From Stenopsyche tienmushanensis (Eukaryota > Arthropoda > Insecta > Trichoptera > Stenopsychidae): a DNA stretch of 64,000 bases. The stretch is from positions 1 through 64,000 of the forward strand of contig WACJ01000449.1 in NCBI GenBank assembly GCA_008973525.1, in the 5' to 3' direction. Each line of letters opens with the position of its first letter. The first letter of the stretch is position 1. The translations under genes and the position numbers were made by a program. Below the pieces are notes generated by a model. That model did not search any database and was not told the DNA's origin. It worked only from the letters and a program-made list of their open reading frames with translations. Below are positions 22,301 through 35,480 of this stretch, one piece after another.

Positions 22301-24427
22301 AAACATAATTATTATGTCTTTTACGTCATTACAATTTTAACATGTTTGTTATTTACACTCAACGCAACGGAAAGTGGCCCAAATTTAATATTTAGCTTTA
22401 ATCCAAAATATGTGAATCCGTATAAGTTTTATAAAAAATTGGCATTATATTGATATCGGAATGCTTAATTTAATATTGTGTGTTGCTTCCTCTTGCTTGA
22501 ACGATTGCTTGCATGCGGTCAGACATGCTCTGAATTATGCTTTTAATGTTAATTTGAGAAATTTCGTCCCAGGCAGCAACAACAACCGTTTTCAGATCAT
22601 TTAGAATCTGTCGTGTATTTGAGTTTACCCGAACTCATCTCCCAAACATGTCCCAAATACGCCCCATTGGGTTCATATCAGGGCTTCAGACTGACCATTA
22701 CATTTTGCAAATGTCGACTTCTGCAAAGTACGCATTGACACAACGAGCGATTTGAGGTCGGGCGTTGTCTTGCATTAGTAAAAAATATCACTGCCAATTA
22801 ACCCCGTTAAGGCACAACATCTTCTTGTAGACTAACTCACAACCATCCAGGGTCCTCGATTCCACTCTGGACTCATTCATGATTAACACTCTGCTCAGCA
22901 TGTTCATGAGTGAATCTTAATCAAGCAAGACGATATTGCCTGAGGATTTCTGGTCATTGTGCCAGTCTTCTAGCACATAAATCTCTCTCTTTTTCTTATC
23001 ATCCGCTCACTCACATTAACACTTCTTATCGATTAGAGATGCTTCTCAAATAAATAGATCATCACGGGCCGATGTACATCTTGTGCCGCCGCTTCCAGGT
23101 TTTCTTTTGTAGAGGCCACTCTGCTGATACCGCTTTAAGGCACATCAAAGTGTCGTACATAGTACAGTTAAGGCAGAAGCCACCCCACGTTAAGTTTAGC
23201 CTTGATCAATAAGCAACACTGTCTGTGTGACTTGAGCTACAGTAATTGGCATCTTTGAAGGATTTCTGAAATCCAAATTAATTGCGCCTTATATAATATT
23301 AAATAATAAAACAATTTAAAACGAAGAAATGTCAATAAAACACATTTAACTTAATGTATTTGTAGTAGTGCGGCTAATACTGTTCTGAACATAATGTTGC
23401 ATAGATGCGAAAACACAATTCTTATCAAATATCTACTTTTATTAAACAAACACAAATTCTTTTACACACCCTCACCTAAACAATTAACTAAATAAAACAT
23501 AGTTGCTTCATATCGCTATGTTTATGTTTGTGCGACATTCCATGCTGCTGAGTGTATATTTTGATTGCTTATGTTTTTTCATTCAGTTTGCCAATTTTTC
23601 AATTGAAAGAGCTATTTATTTTCTTAGGGAGTCGGCCCCACGGCGCAACGTGCCGCTGTGATTGCTGCCGTAGAACTTCCTGTTTATGATTTATGCAAAC
23701 ATAAATTAATGGGCCTGCTCGGAGATAGTGTTATTAATCATTTTACATCTAGTTTTATTGCAAGTCTGGGCAGTGTGATTGCATCGACACCCCTCGACGT
23801 GATAAGAGTATGTTTTCGAATCTTTAATCTCAGAATGGCACATTTAGGCCCAATCCACACTATGGTGCCGGTAACGGTTCGATCTCGCTCTCGGTCTCAG
23901 TCCGGTCAAATATTCTCATACAAGAAACGGAATTGGAACAATCCGATAGTGTGAATACTCTGATTGTTTCTTATGCAAGAATATTTGTTCGGACCGGGAT
24001 CGGAGAGAGATCGAACCGTTACCGGCACCATAGTGTGGATCTGGCCTTAAAAGTATTTTTATTCATATTTTACATATGTTTCAGACAAGACTGATGAATC
24101 AAAGAAATTTAAAGAACGTAAATAATTTTTCTTCTTGTGAATTGCTATATAAAGGAACAATCGATTGTGGTATTCAGGTAAACATTTTTACTTGGACTAT
24201 ATTAATATTTTTCAGTCACGAAATAGATAACTATACTATAATGATACATAACTAATAATCTTTTTACTATTCATTTTTTGCAAATTAATAAATTTATGTA
24301 ATTTCAGACCGTTCGAAATGAAGGCTTTGCTGCGCTATATAAAGGCTTTATTCCTGCCTGGCTTCGAATGGGTCCGTGGAATATCATCTTTTTCATCACT
24401 TATGAGCAATTAAAGAAATTGTATTAG
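19365..24427 (+). CDS. Bmcp: Mitochondrial carrier Bmcp (UCP5/KMCP1, SLC25A14/30 type)
   Basis: Seven exons join in phase: 19365-19428, 20824-20971, 21051-21255, 22095-22178, 23628-23807, 24085-24177, 24308-24427 (TAG), giving 297 aa, the usual SLC25 length. All three carrier signatures are present: [22 protein letters not shown] and TPLDVIRTRL, each followed by the glycine-rich helix pair. The start region ([21 protein letters not shown]) and end ([16 protein letters not shown]) are those of brain/kidney mitochondrial carriers related to UCPs. The protein sits in the inner mitochondrial membrane; its substrate is not settled (anions or proton leak suggested for the family). The first exon lies in a short GC-rich patch. 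Introns hold a Tc1-like relic (22356-23554) and a palindromic MITE (23847-24046). Convergent with the citrate carrier. Confidence 0.93.
22356..23554 (-). mobile_element. Tc1-like transposon, degraded
   Basis: TA flanks (22354-22355 and 23555-23556) with imperfect inverted ends (CACTCAACGCAACGGAAAGT; CATGCTGCTGAGTG). The minus strand near 22690-22480 encodes a Tc1 transposase C-terminus: [16 protein letters not shown], then [14 protein letters not shown] and a stop. Frameshifts and stops disrupt the rest. It lies in Bmcp intron 4, antisense to the gene. It is related to 44674-45328. Confidence 0.8.
23847..24046. mobile_element. Harbinger-like palindromic MITE, copy 2
   Basis: A 200-bp foldback element flanked by TTA on both sides (23844-23846, 24047-24049). 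The ~75-bp arms are nearly complementary: GGCCCAATCCACACTATGG at the left, CCATAGTGTGGATCTGGCC at the right, each continuing through GCCGGTAACGGTTCGATCTC and CCGGTCAAATATTCT-like sequence. No coding capacity. It lies in Bmcp intron 5, 38 bp upstream of exon 6. Confidence 0.8.
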
Positions 24428-25230
24428 CAAAACCGTTTTTCAAAATATTTAAATGGAGTGGATTTAATGTATTTTTGATCTGTTACATTTTATATTTTTG
24501 TACTAAAAAATATCTCGTGGTAGATTTTTCATCTATGCCGGTTATTGAAAAGGTTTTAATTTATGATTCTATATCCTTATTTTATTCCTCTTGTCTCTTA
24601 ATGTTTAGTTAGAATTTTAGATAAAAGCTTTCTGAGGCAGTATTATTTTTAGTCGATATATTTAATAGGGAATTTAATTTATTTACTAGATAATGATTGT
24701 TGGTTATTTTAGATAGTTTAAAATATATCGGTTTGTCGTAATTTGAACGGATTTCTTTGAATTGCATATTCGATTATCGTTTCTGAGAATCTCATTATTG
24801 CTATCAAAATTCAGAAATAAGGCGAATATTAATTTTAAAATGCTAAATAATGTGTATTCAGTTATTGCACAAACACAAAACAACACTTATAATGTATAGG
24901 ATTAATATGTTAAATGCCAAATTTATTTGATCTCTTGTGTTATATTGTAATGGTTAAAATTGTATGCGCTGTTTGCAGTTATACTATTAAATTAATAAAT
25001 GACACAATAGCAAAGCTAATTTTGACATTAATAATAATTTTCTGACGTCAGTTTTTATTTTGTGTGATAAATTGTCTTTAGTCTATTTTTTTTTTTTTTT
25101 TAGTTTTATTTACACCAAAATGTATGTAACCTTTTAGAACCAAGATCAGCACTGTTAGTTTAAGCAATAACTTTAACTGCTATTTTCGAAATATTTTTGC
25201 AGATTTAACATAAAAAAACCTAAATGATGT
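24428..25230 (+). other. Bmcp 3' flank
   Basis: AT-rich 3' UTR/intergenic sequence with possible AATAAA-type signals (for example in ATTAATAAATGACAC near 24991). No further gene is visible. Confidence 0.4.
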
Positions 25231-25234
25231 TTAA

Positions 25235-25368
25235 CCTTTCACTTACTGTGCTAAAAACACCCGCACGCTCCGATGATATGTATTTTGTACACTATATGAA
25301 AAAGTGATTTAAAAACCACAACATTATTAGAGTCAAGTTGTAATAAATACATCACAGGGATGAAAAGG
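25235..25368. mobile_element. TTAA-type MITE, 134 bp
   Basis: TTAA at 25231-25234 and 25369-25372. Ends are CCTTTCACTTACTGTG and CACAGGGATGAAAAGG, an imperfect inverted repeat. The right half is duplicated at 1580-1628. The CC start and TTAA target suggest a piggyBac-derived MITE. Confidence 0.65.
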
Positions 25369-25372
25369 TTAA

Positions 25373-26754
25373 GAGAATGGTGGAATCTCGATATTATTGC
25401 ATGTGTACTTAAAAAACATTTTAAAATAATGATGCATACATTTATTTATATATTCTTTATATGATCTTGAGCAGAGTTTAGCAGACAGCCCAAATCCCAA
25501 GAATCTAGTCAAATTTTGTTAAGATACATACTCTATAAGAGGTATTATAAGTATAATGCATCTATTATTTTTATTGATGTTCCCCACCTGAAGTAAATTC
25601 CTTATAGCTTATAAGTATTTATATATAACTGAAAACTGTGGCTTAACTAAATAAAATTAACGCTGTTGTGAACCGCATTAAAAGAATGGAAGGACTTTAT
25701 CGTACGTTGATAATTTCTAGTACTGCTAAAAATAATTACAGTTGATCTGAGGTCAGTAAATCTTTTCGGGGGTTCTAAATGTTTTCAAAAATGTTAGTAT
25801 TTATATTGGAAAATAAAAAGGGGCATTTCATGAATGTGTATGTGTTTTCATTTTTATCCTTTTTATTTACTGTGGAAAATTTGCATTTAAAACATTGGGA
25901 TCTCCACCATGTTGTCATTATCATCGTTAACATTTTAAACATCCGATTTTTTTATTTAATTCTTATTTTTATTTAATGTGCATGTAATTAAGCATTTGTC
26001 TCAAATAATATCATTTTTTGTATATTGTTTTGTACTATTTTTGTAAAGTATTGCTTTTAAATATCTTAAAGTGCCATTTCTTGTTATTGTATGTGTTGGT
26101 TAAAAAGTGTTAATTTAACTGTGCTATTATGCCAAATACATGTATAGTTTATTAGAAAAAAATATTTTTATTTTCACCTGATTCCCTATGATATTCTTGA
26201 TACTTTTATCAAGTTTTGTATTCTTAAATATTAAACTTTGTGAAATATACTAATGTTAATTTATGTCGCCAATTTTAAATGCACGATTGAGAAGAATTTA
26301 AGCATAACTTGAAAACTATCACTAAGCATGACCAAATTTCCAGTATATAAATTAATCTGAGGAAGGGCTCAAGATTTTATAGAGAGTTAAATTATTTACA
26401 TTTCCGAAGAGAAAATAATTGTATGAATTTGTTTATTGTATTATCAAAAATTGATACTTGTAATAAAATTACCCAAGTTAAATTCTTTATCTCTAAATAA
26501 ATAAAAATCAATGCAACCTAACAGCCATCTAAACGTGACTTGTATAAATTTCGAGAACCACAAAAACTGATATATATGTATGGGATATAAAATTTAAAAA
26601 AACTTCTTAGCATAAATACACTGAAGGGTCATAAATTAGATTATGTTATAGTCGATTATCAATCAGTGTTTTACGTGCATTTTTCCGTATTTCAATATAA
26701 GAAAGATAGCATCTATAGTACATACAAGAGTGCTATGGTTATTAAATATAACAG
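25373..26754 (+). other. Intergenic, no gene seen
   Basis: AT-rich spacer between the convergent carriers. The short open frame at 25779-25976 is low-complexity (Phe/Leu/Ile) and not credible. Confidence 0.4.
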
Positions 26755-27812
26755 ATTGTCCAGTCGAAAATGTCGTTTTTTAAATAAAAAAGTTAATTTC
26801 GAACCAAAAATGTATTAAATAATTTCATCGATATATTATATTCTTCATCAGGAGATACAACCTTTCGCTATATGTTAAATATTTTTTTTATTCCAGAAGA
26901 ATAAAATTCAACGAGTTTTGATTGATTTTTTTTGCTGATAAATAATGCTGCATTAATTTATATAAATTATAGTCAGAAGGAGCAAGGTCAGGCAAATAAG
27001 GTAGATGCGAAATCGTTTGCCGACCAAATTTGGCAGCAATTGACTATGCCTGGATCCGATGTATTCAACGCCACTTTTAAACTTTCCATATGGAAGGACT
27101 TCATGATAGATTATCCCTTTGGAGTTCCGTCATACACTTGAAAGAGTTTTTTTTTACTGTTAGATCTGATCGAGGGGGTCGTTTTCTTTATCTTCCCCTT
27201 TGAAAGCCGTTGTCTTTTGCGTTTTTAATTTGAGTACAACACCCACTTTTTATCTTGTCACAAGATAATGTAAAAACGATTGTTTCTTAAATCATGACAT
27301 GTACTCGTGCATGCCGCCTTGATCTCATCGGTAATGTTATGCTGAACCCATGCGCTCTGTTTTATGGGTTTTTCTATTTTTCAAGTGTTCATGAACACTA
27401 AACCAGGATTTTCCGAGCTTGTCTGTTAATTCTTGTAGATAATTTCACTTTTTTCTCACTTTGAATATTATTTTCTAAACTAAAATTACACTTTTACATT
27501 GTTTAAACCATCTCTGGCATTGAACAGTTACAGATTCTCCAAGCATATCACAAATATTCTTAGTGGCAGTTTTTGCATAATTTTTTTGAAGATAATCGAA
27601 CAGAATGCATCTTCACATGAATTGTTTAACAAAAAATCCACTGTCTTGAATTGTGGTTTAAAAAAAAATGTTTTATAAAAAAAAACGTTCTCTAGATGTT
27701 AGTCTGTACATTGTATACAAAGTATACAATACATGTTGTCAAAGGCATGGCTGTGACACAATTGATGGTCAAAAAGTAAATATGAAAAAAACGACATTTT
27801 CGACTGGACAAT
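26755..27812 (-). mobile_element. Degraded mariner-family transposon with long terminal repeats
   Basis: Near-perfect inverted ends ATTGTCCAGTCGAAAATGTC and GACATTTTCGACTGGACAAT, 1,058 bp apart. The minus strand keeps traces of a mariner transposase: KKWVLY (about 27250), a -GTPKG-S region (about 27120), and LPDLAPSDYN at the third catalytic Asp (about 26975). Many stops and frameshifts. Directly adjoining bases are not a clean TA duplication. It sits between Bmcp and sea. Confidence 0.7.
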
Positions 27813-29624
27813 TTATTAATAAATAATTACATTTAGGTCTCATTTTATCCATCGAAGATTATTTCAAAATGTTCACTTTTATCAGCCATCATGATAAAAA
27901 TTCGTAGATATTTGGTATGAAGACCTGTGTATTTAAACTGTTGTACCAATATTAGCTAATAGATTTCTATGCTGATAGTGCTATAATTCTACATTTACAA
28001 CATGTCCTTTTAATAAAATTTATGCATTCAAACTATATCCTAAAATATTTTATAAAAGAATTTGTATTCAATATCAAAATTTTGCGTCAACAATAAATCT
28101 GAATGAAATTGTTTTTTACATTATGTGCGTTATTTTTAAATTGCCCTTTTAAAATTTAGAACGGGATCATCTTTCCAAGTGTTATTTGGTATATAAAATA
28201 CAGGAATTCGGAAGATATGTTTTAATATCAAATTATAGTACAATTTTCAAAATAACAAATTTTAACAAAAAATAAAGCCAACTGATTGAAGCTTTTCTTG
28301 TAAATAAATACAATCACTATTTTATACACAATAATTTAACCACCATTACAAAGCTATACCGATAGATTTTTAAAAAAATGCATTATAGTAAATACAATAT
28401 CGAGACATTTTAATGATCACAGCATAGCGTGAAGTCTACCAAAAAAAGATAATCATCAAATTTCTCAATTTTTTTTTAAACCATAAATGCTGTTTTCTTC
28501 ATCAGTTCTGGTGAATATTAACATGGATTGTATTAAAAAATTATAGCAAAGAGTAAAATTACAAATTAGAGCTCTATAAACTTGGTATTATAAAAATATT
28601 ATTTTAATACGCTTAAAATATGAGGTATAAATATGAGAAATGGCTGTGTTGTGTGAATATGAAACACAACTATGTATTTTTTATATATATAATATAACAT
28701 AAAAAGTACTGTCCGTCGATATTTCTCTAGTGTATATGTACATATAAGCTGGTAAAATAAATATTTAACAAAAAAATACATAATTTATGCACATGATCAA
28801 CCTAATAACATTACACGTATTATCAGATTAAAAATAAATAAACAATGGAATGGAGTGTTCAGCAAGTAAATATGAATTGAGGTATTCAAAATATTATTAA
28901 TAAATTCACTCGGGACCGATTTAACAAACATCCTGTGGTGAAAAATCATTGTGGATAATTTTACACTGTAAAATTTAGGCCGCATTATTAAAAATAGTTG
29001 CCGAGTTGTAAAGCTTTGATAAAAATCGTGAAATATTTTTGTACATTTTAAGAGTCTTATGTCTCGTTTAGAGATTAAAACCTTAAATAAAAAAATTGCT
29101 TAGATTGACATACAAAATTCATAATCAAAGTGTATAATTTGAATAGCAATTATTTTGTTTGTAAAGATTTAATTAGCAAAAATAGATCAATCTTCGTCAA
29201 AGTTGAATTTTATTATGTTATTTATCAGTCAACACATTCAGTTGAATTTGTTCGGGAAGCCTTCTAATATCAATCCTGATTTGATCCAACAAACGGCATG
29301 TAGAGAATTCTACAAACTATTCAAACATATTTATATATATATAACAACGCCTCTTTCACATTTATATTAATGCATTTCAAAAATAAATAGATTGTTTCAT
29401 TAACAACAATATTGAAAACTAAATTTCGCTAAGTTCACTTAAATCTCGGTGTACGACACAACTATTCACCATGTAATCGCACTAATTGCCCATAAACCAT
29501 GCTCTTTACACCATGCACAAGATCTAAAACAAAAATAAATAAAAAATTAACAGATGTTATTAAAAGATACTATAAGATAGCTATGGAAAATATCGAACCT
29601 AAGTGATTATCAAAATTAAGTAAA
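27813..29624 (-). other. 3' flank of citrate carrier gene
   Basis: AT-rich sequence without a supported gene; some of it is probably 3' UTR of the minus-strand carrier. No transposon ends recognised. Confidence 0.35.
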
Positions 29625-32600
29625 TTATGGCCATATCTTGTTAAACATTTCCATGAATGAATCGTATATCATGAAAGTAATGGCAACATCGGCACACACT
29701 CTTCCGAGTCTAGGAACTGTGCCTTTGTAGAAAGCAAGAGGACCTTCGTGCTTCCATATTTTTACGAAGCAATCCCATGTTCCCTTATATTTGCTAGCTT
29801 CGAGACCTTGCATTCTTGTTTTCACAACGTCGATTGGTGTATTTCCGAATACAGACGCAGCACCTAAGCAATAATAGATCATAATAATCATACGATAATG
29901 TAATTTACAGTATATTTTATATCAAATTATATGATTTCTAATTACCTGCCAAAGCACCAAACATTCCCACGATATATTTTGGCACATGTTTAGTTTGATC
30001 GTCTCCTTTGTATGCTTCTTTCAATGATTCCATTACAAAGAAACGGATAGCTTGGTTAGATCCTTGCTTCATAATAGTTGCTGTGACGCCTTTATATACA
30101 CCACCAAGACCTACAATCAAAAATTTTTATAAAAGCTAACTCTATTGTATTTATGATATAAATACATACATTTAATAATTACTTTTAAATTTTAAATACA
30201 TTTATTTTTGTTGATCTCATACCACATTGATTTATTAACTAATTAATATATTGGGTGTGCGAATAAGTTATTGCCGTTTTCTATGAAAATAAATCCTTTA
30301 TTTAAAAAAAACAAATCAATTAAAGTATTATCCATTGATTGTCACTACTTTTGCTCATCTTTCTGCAAGCATTTGAATTTCACGGCGAAAAAACGACACG
30401 TCTATCTAAGATTAAATCCGTTTTTCGGCATGAGTTATCCATCAGAAAAGTGGTAATCAGAAGGAGCAATGTCGGAAGAGTACAATGGTAGGGTAAAACT
30501 TCCCATTTCATTGTTTCCATGTAAGTTTTGACCGCTGATGCGACATGTGGTCTAATGTCACGCTGTAAAATCACCTTGTCATGTCTTTGGGCATATTGTG
30601 GCCACTTTTCCTTCAATGCTCGGCTCAAATACATCAATTGATTTCGTTAGAGATCTCCTGTGATGGTTTAGTTGGGTTGGAGCAGCTCATAATACCAGCT
30701 GATCCTGCCAAATTAAGAGCACAAGCTTTTAACCATGGATATTCCGCTTTGCCATCAATGTTACTATTTGACCAGATTTAACTCATAACGCTTGGGATTA
30801 TAATAGAATATCTACTTTTCATTGTCAGTCACGATACAATGTAAAAATTATTTTTTGATGTTGGAGTAACTTTACATGCAAAAAAGCGCTTTTCCACATC
30901 TCTTGGCTTAAAGTCATAAGGAACCCAAAATCCTTCCTTTTGTATTATTCCTAATACTGTCAGACGTTTCGAAACTGTTGTTTAATCAACTCCTAATGAT
31001 TTTACAAGTTCAGATTGTATTTGACATGGATCTTCATCAAACAATGTTTCCAATTCTTCGTCTTCGACTTTTTTGGTGCACCACTACGTTCTAATCAAAA
31101 ACCATAGGTCTCCACAAGGATTCTATGTGCTTCAGCTGCAGATTTCTTTTGAATACCTGGCACAAAATTCGACATGATGCTTTACACTATGAAAAAAATG
31201 TTGTTTACATTTTAACGAAATAATATAGACACGTCACCACTTAAGCTATACACACTCAATTGGTATATCATTTGATGTTGAAACGGCATGAACTTATTCA
31301 CACACCTAATATAAATGTTTACCTTACATTTTATTTCAAATGAACGGTGAAAAATTACATTTGGTTATCAGTTTAGCATACATCATTTTTATGATGTACA
31401 GTTAGATTGTATAATTATTTACATATCCTTCAAAATGTAGCTCACTACAATTATACTCAAGATAAGTATAGGTATATTTTAAAACTGTAAAATGAATAAC
31501 TTTTCCACTTATTGTTGAATAATGAATTTTATATAAAACTATACTGTGTTAGATAATCCTTTTAAGTCGCTTATTATATTTCAAATAAATTACAAAGGTC
31601 TACTATAATACTTAAATGTGATAATTTTAAATTCATGTTACTTTTATAAAGAAACATAATAATACCTTCTTGTTTAACGATCGTGCTAACACCATGGAAA
31701 AATCCTTTATAACGAGGATTTCCAGAGAGTTGATCGTTGATAAATTTAACTTTAACAGTTTCCATTGGCGTGACGGCAAGTATGGCCTCGCTCACACCAG
31801 CACCTAAGCCGCACAATAATCTCGCTCCCGGAGAAAGTACGCCTCTCTCATCGACCATCCGCTTCTTAAAAGCTTCAAATGCACCAAATCTAGTTGAGTA
31901 AAATTTCTATTATTATTTTAATATCTCATAGCATCAATGTCCAAATATATGCTTCCAAAAGCGGTTTTAAATATCTCTGCAATGCCAAAAACTTTTCAGA
32001 TAAGATAACTAAAATAAAGTACCAGGTGAGAAATTATTTAAATAGCTTATCAAAATTTTGTAGCAATATATCATTAACGTGAAACTTTAAAAATGTATTT
32101 ATGGATGTTTTGGTTGTTTTAGAATATTCTACAGGTGCGTTCAAAAAATAATGTGTCAAAATTCTAATTCAGCAGGTAAAAACGCGCTGTGTTGTATCAT
32201 CGCGTCTAGAGAAAATTGGATGCATTACTTTTTAAATGCAGCCTGTTTAAATATAATACATTTGTTTTACAGAAATATATTTCAAGGACAAAATAGTTTA
32301 AAAGAATTCAATTAAACATACCTAACAGCAGATTTTGGAATTGAACCATATAAGAGAACACTAAGACCTCTGTACAAACCAAAAAAGCCATGGCCTTTTA
32401 CGGTTTTTTTAACACAATCAGCAATTCCAGTGTATTGTTTTTGACCTCCGGCTAAAAATAAAATAAGAAGGTTTTATCATTTCGCAATGTTGATTTAATT
32501 GTTTTTTTTCACATTGGTTACATTTTAAGCATGCACAAGATACTCGATGGCAGTCTTTCATTGACCATATAAATATATTAACTACACTGAATATAGAACC

Positions 32601-34507
32601 TCTTCAACTTATTTAAGGTAAGCTATAAAAGGAAAAGTTATAAATAATGAATGTGATCAATTACTTGGCATACATTCAACTATCATAGCACACAGAATGA
32701 AATTCTCATCCAATATAAAATCTATTTTTAATATACTATCCAATTCAGAATCAATACAGTCGGAGCTGTAAATAAGAATTAGTATGATTTCAAAAATGAT
32801 GCTTTGCCGCAACATCAAAATATTACACAAGAGTATATCTCTGCTGAAGCATTAGCTTAAATAAATATGACGCTAAATTTGGTTCTTAATAATCAGTTAC
32901 ATATATGCATAGGTAAAATGACTCTATCATAAAAAACAATAATGATCTTATATTTAATTACTAAAGGGAAAAAATAGCGTATTATGGTAAGACTTGTCGA
33001 TTTGTTTACATTCATAAATATAAGATAACAATCATGTAATAAATAATTATTTTAAATGGTAATAACAATAGTCGTTCATGCTGCATACCCCAAGGATATT
33101 TGAAAAATAAAGGAAGTTGAGTTGCATATTAGTCGATAATGGGGTTCACGTTCAGTTTGATTTAGTTGTGCATACTTCAATATAAACAATTACGGACGGT
33201 AAAATGCATCTCAGAAATAAAATGTTAATGCCTACCTCTAATTTACATTTTATAAGTTTTAGGAGATGGTGTTTTTAAAAGACGAAAACACTCACGGATC
33301 AATAAAACACGGACAATTTCAAACCTGTGGCGAGAATCAAACGGTGGAAAAGACGATATCTTCTTTCCAATCTTCAATCGAACGCGTCATTATTTCAACT
33401 CATCTGAGAAATATTATCACGTGTCATAAATTATTTATACATTAATATTAGCGTTCGCATGGAGCGATCGAAACTCTCCGTTTATAATACGTTAAAGCGT
33501 TCAAGCATATTAGTGAAAAATGTCATTGAAGGCCAAGCGTCTTGAGCTTGCATATTCTAGCCGATAAAAATAAAAATCAGCACAGTATTTACGAATACTT
33601 CACGGTCGAGTAAATTTTGACACTGGTAAAATTTTCAAAGCCAATTCTGTCGACATGATGTATTAAATATACTCTGTGGATTCCTGTCAAGTTTATAATC
33701 AGTTCGGCAACTTCACAGTTTTTAAATTTCCTTATGGAATTCTAGATTATATTTCTTAAATGGCTTTTCACAATCCCTTTTATGAGACTATTACCAATCA
33801 TTTTGACTTGATTTTTCATAGTAAATGCATGGCTTTGTAAATGTAAATGCCAGCCACACCTCTCCTATAAATTTGAACCCAAGATGATTGAGTTACTAGT
33901 CTTAAATGGATTAGAACCATTTATCATCAACGATTTAATATTTCTATCATAAAATTCACAGAGTTAATTATGCAGATAAAAACTTCAGGTTGATAAATAT
34001 TATTTTAAATTTAAAAAAATATAGTAAAATTAGCATATATGAACATATCATAGGAGTTTTATGCACAATTTTTAGTCAGACAATTTATTTCATAAGAGAC
34101 AGTTTCAAAGTTCAACAGATTGATAAAATGTTATCTAATAAAACCTGTACGTTGGTTCGTTGAAAATCGATTTGGATTATAAATAGGCTAGGAGCGCTAA
34201 TAGCTTTGACCCACGCTCTCAAAATGATAAGACGTAAACTCTATGTCAATACTGTGAATATATTTATTAAATAAAGTACGGTGAGTTATTGTTATTCATT
34301 AAAATAAATACCTTTCTCGTCGAGCTGCAACTGAGTTTTTACGTATTCCGTCGGAAACGTAATGCAGATTTCTATTCCTCCGGTGATACCACCGGCGACG
34401 ATTCCTTTGAGGGCGACCGACGATCCGGGCTGACCGGAAGAGGCTCCCGTACCGGCAGCGGCGCCGGTGCCGCTCATCCAGGGTCTCCGGAAAGGATTTC
34501 TGTCCAT
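29625..34507 (-). CDS. sea: Mitochondrial citrate (tricarboxylate) carrier, SLC25A1/scheggia
   Basis: Five minus-strand exons join in phase: 34507-34312, 32451-32322, 31889-31666, 30110-29946, 29863-29625 (TAA), giving 317 aa. The N-terminus is a Gly/Ala/Ser-rich leader, then [20 protein letters not shown]. Carrier signatures are [21 protein letters not shown] and [11 protein letters not shown]; the first and second carry Glu, as expected for citrate carriers. [18 protein letters not shown] and [25 protein letters not shown] are diagnostic of SLC25A1. It exchanges mitochondrial citrate for malate and feeds cytosolic acetyl-CoA; scheggia mutants in flies show chromosome breakage through histone acetylation. 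An acceptor (TATATTGCAG) 5 bp before the ATG implies an upstream non-coding exon. Intron 3 contains a mariner relic. Confidence 0.94.
30251..31309 (-). mobile_element. mellifera-type mariner, internally deleted
   Basis: TA at 30249-30250 and 31310-31311. The ~30-bp ends match well: TTGGGTGTGCGAATAAGTTA at the left, AACTTATTCACACACCTAA at the right. The minus strand starts a transposase at about 31175 ([20 protein letters not shown]) but has stops and deletions. The frame near 30637-30380 retains [20 protein letters not shown], and DIAPSDY with the third Asp lies near 30463. At 1,059 bp it is shorter than a full ~1.3-kb copy. It lies in sea intron 3, in the same orientation as the gene. Confidence 0.85.
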
Positions 34508-35480
34508 CGCGACTGCAATATAAAGCGATATTATACAGAGCGAGCTCTCGATGAGTTATCAATGAGTTAAAAACGCGATCAACGCAAACAAATTGACACT
34601 CATTGATATATTTATCAAAATAAGATGAACAGATGTTATCATCATAAATGGGATGCATAATATAAAACATTCTAATAGGAAATAAATATTATTTCAGTCA
34701 GCTTTGATAATCAAAATCGATCTATCGGCAAATTCTTTCAAAGTCAAACTATTTCATATTTCATGATTTTAATTTGTCTAATGACGTTGATTAATTTTAT
34801 AAAAGTTATATATAGTTATTATATAATTTCATGCATGGTATTTATATGGAAATACGAAAATAAAAAGACAAAAAAATATTCATTTGATTAAACTAGAGAG
34901 AAGTTGAAATAGTGCTCAGATTATCTCGGAATAGATTTTTCTTCAGTCTATCGGGTGCTCAACGTCAGTAATTGAGATCTGATATCAGTTCATTGACATA
35001 TAATATAAATGAATAAAGTTCACATTGGAATATGCGACATTGAACGAAACTAATGCGGAAGTTTGAAAGCGCGTGACGGAAATTTCAGTTCATAAATTAA
35101 AAAATACTTATAAATAGCGAGAGCAGGGATCAAATCAAAAGTTAAGATGTCGATGGTCTTGTGATGTAATAAAATCGTATTATATTAATGGAAATTGTAA
35201 AGAATTAATTCGTGTAATTTGAAGTACATGTCTTTAACGAGATGGAAAAAAAATCACTTGCTTGGCAGTATTTTTTTTTAAGAAATAAATAGTGTGGAAT
35301 TAAAAAGAAAGAGAGAAGCTAACCTTAGGTTGGATGGTTCGAAAGTGAATGATGAGGAAGTGCGTAAGTGTGCCTGGCAGCCAAGTCGCGAGTGACCTTG
35401 AGCTCAGCAGTGCCCACACAACTCACAACTGTCAATTTCTATTTTGGTCCAAGCCCGCCAATATGCGACCAAACCGAACC
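34508..35480 (-). promoter_or_regulatory. 5' UTR intron and candidate promoter side of sea
   Basis: The coding exon begins at 34512 after TATATTGCAG, so transcription should start further right. A possible upstream exon ends at a weak donor AAG|GTTAGC (35323 on the minus strand); the GC-richer 35330-35480 would be its 5' part. This is a guess from splice-site patterns only. Confidence 0.3.

Noticed and set aside
25779..25976. 65-codon Phe/Ile/Leu-rich frame after Bmcp
   Set aside because: Low-complexity AT-rich translation; no conserved features.
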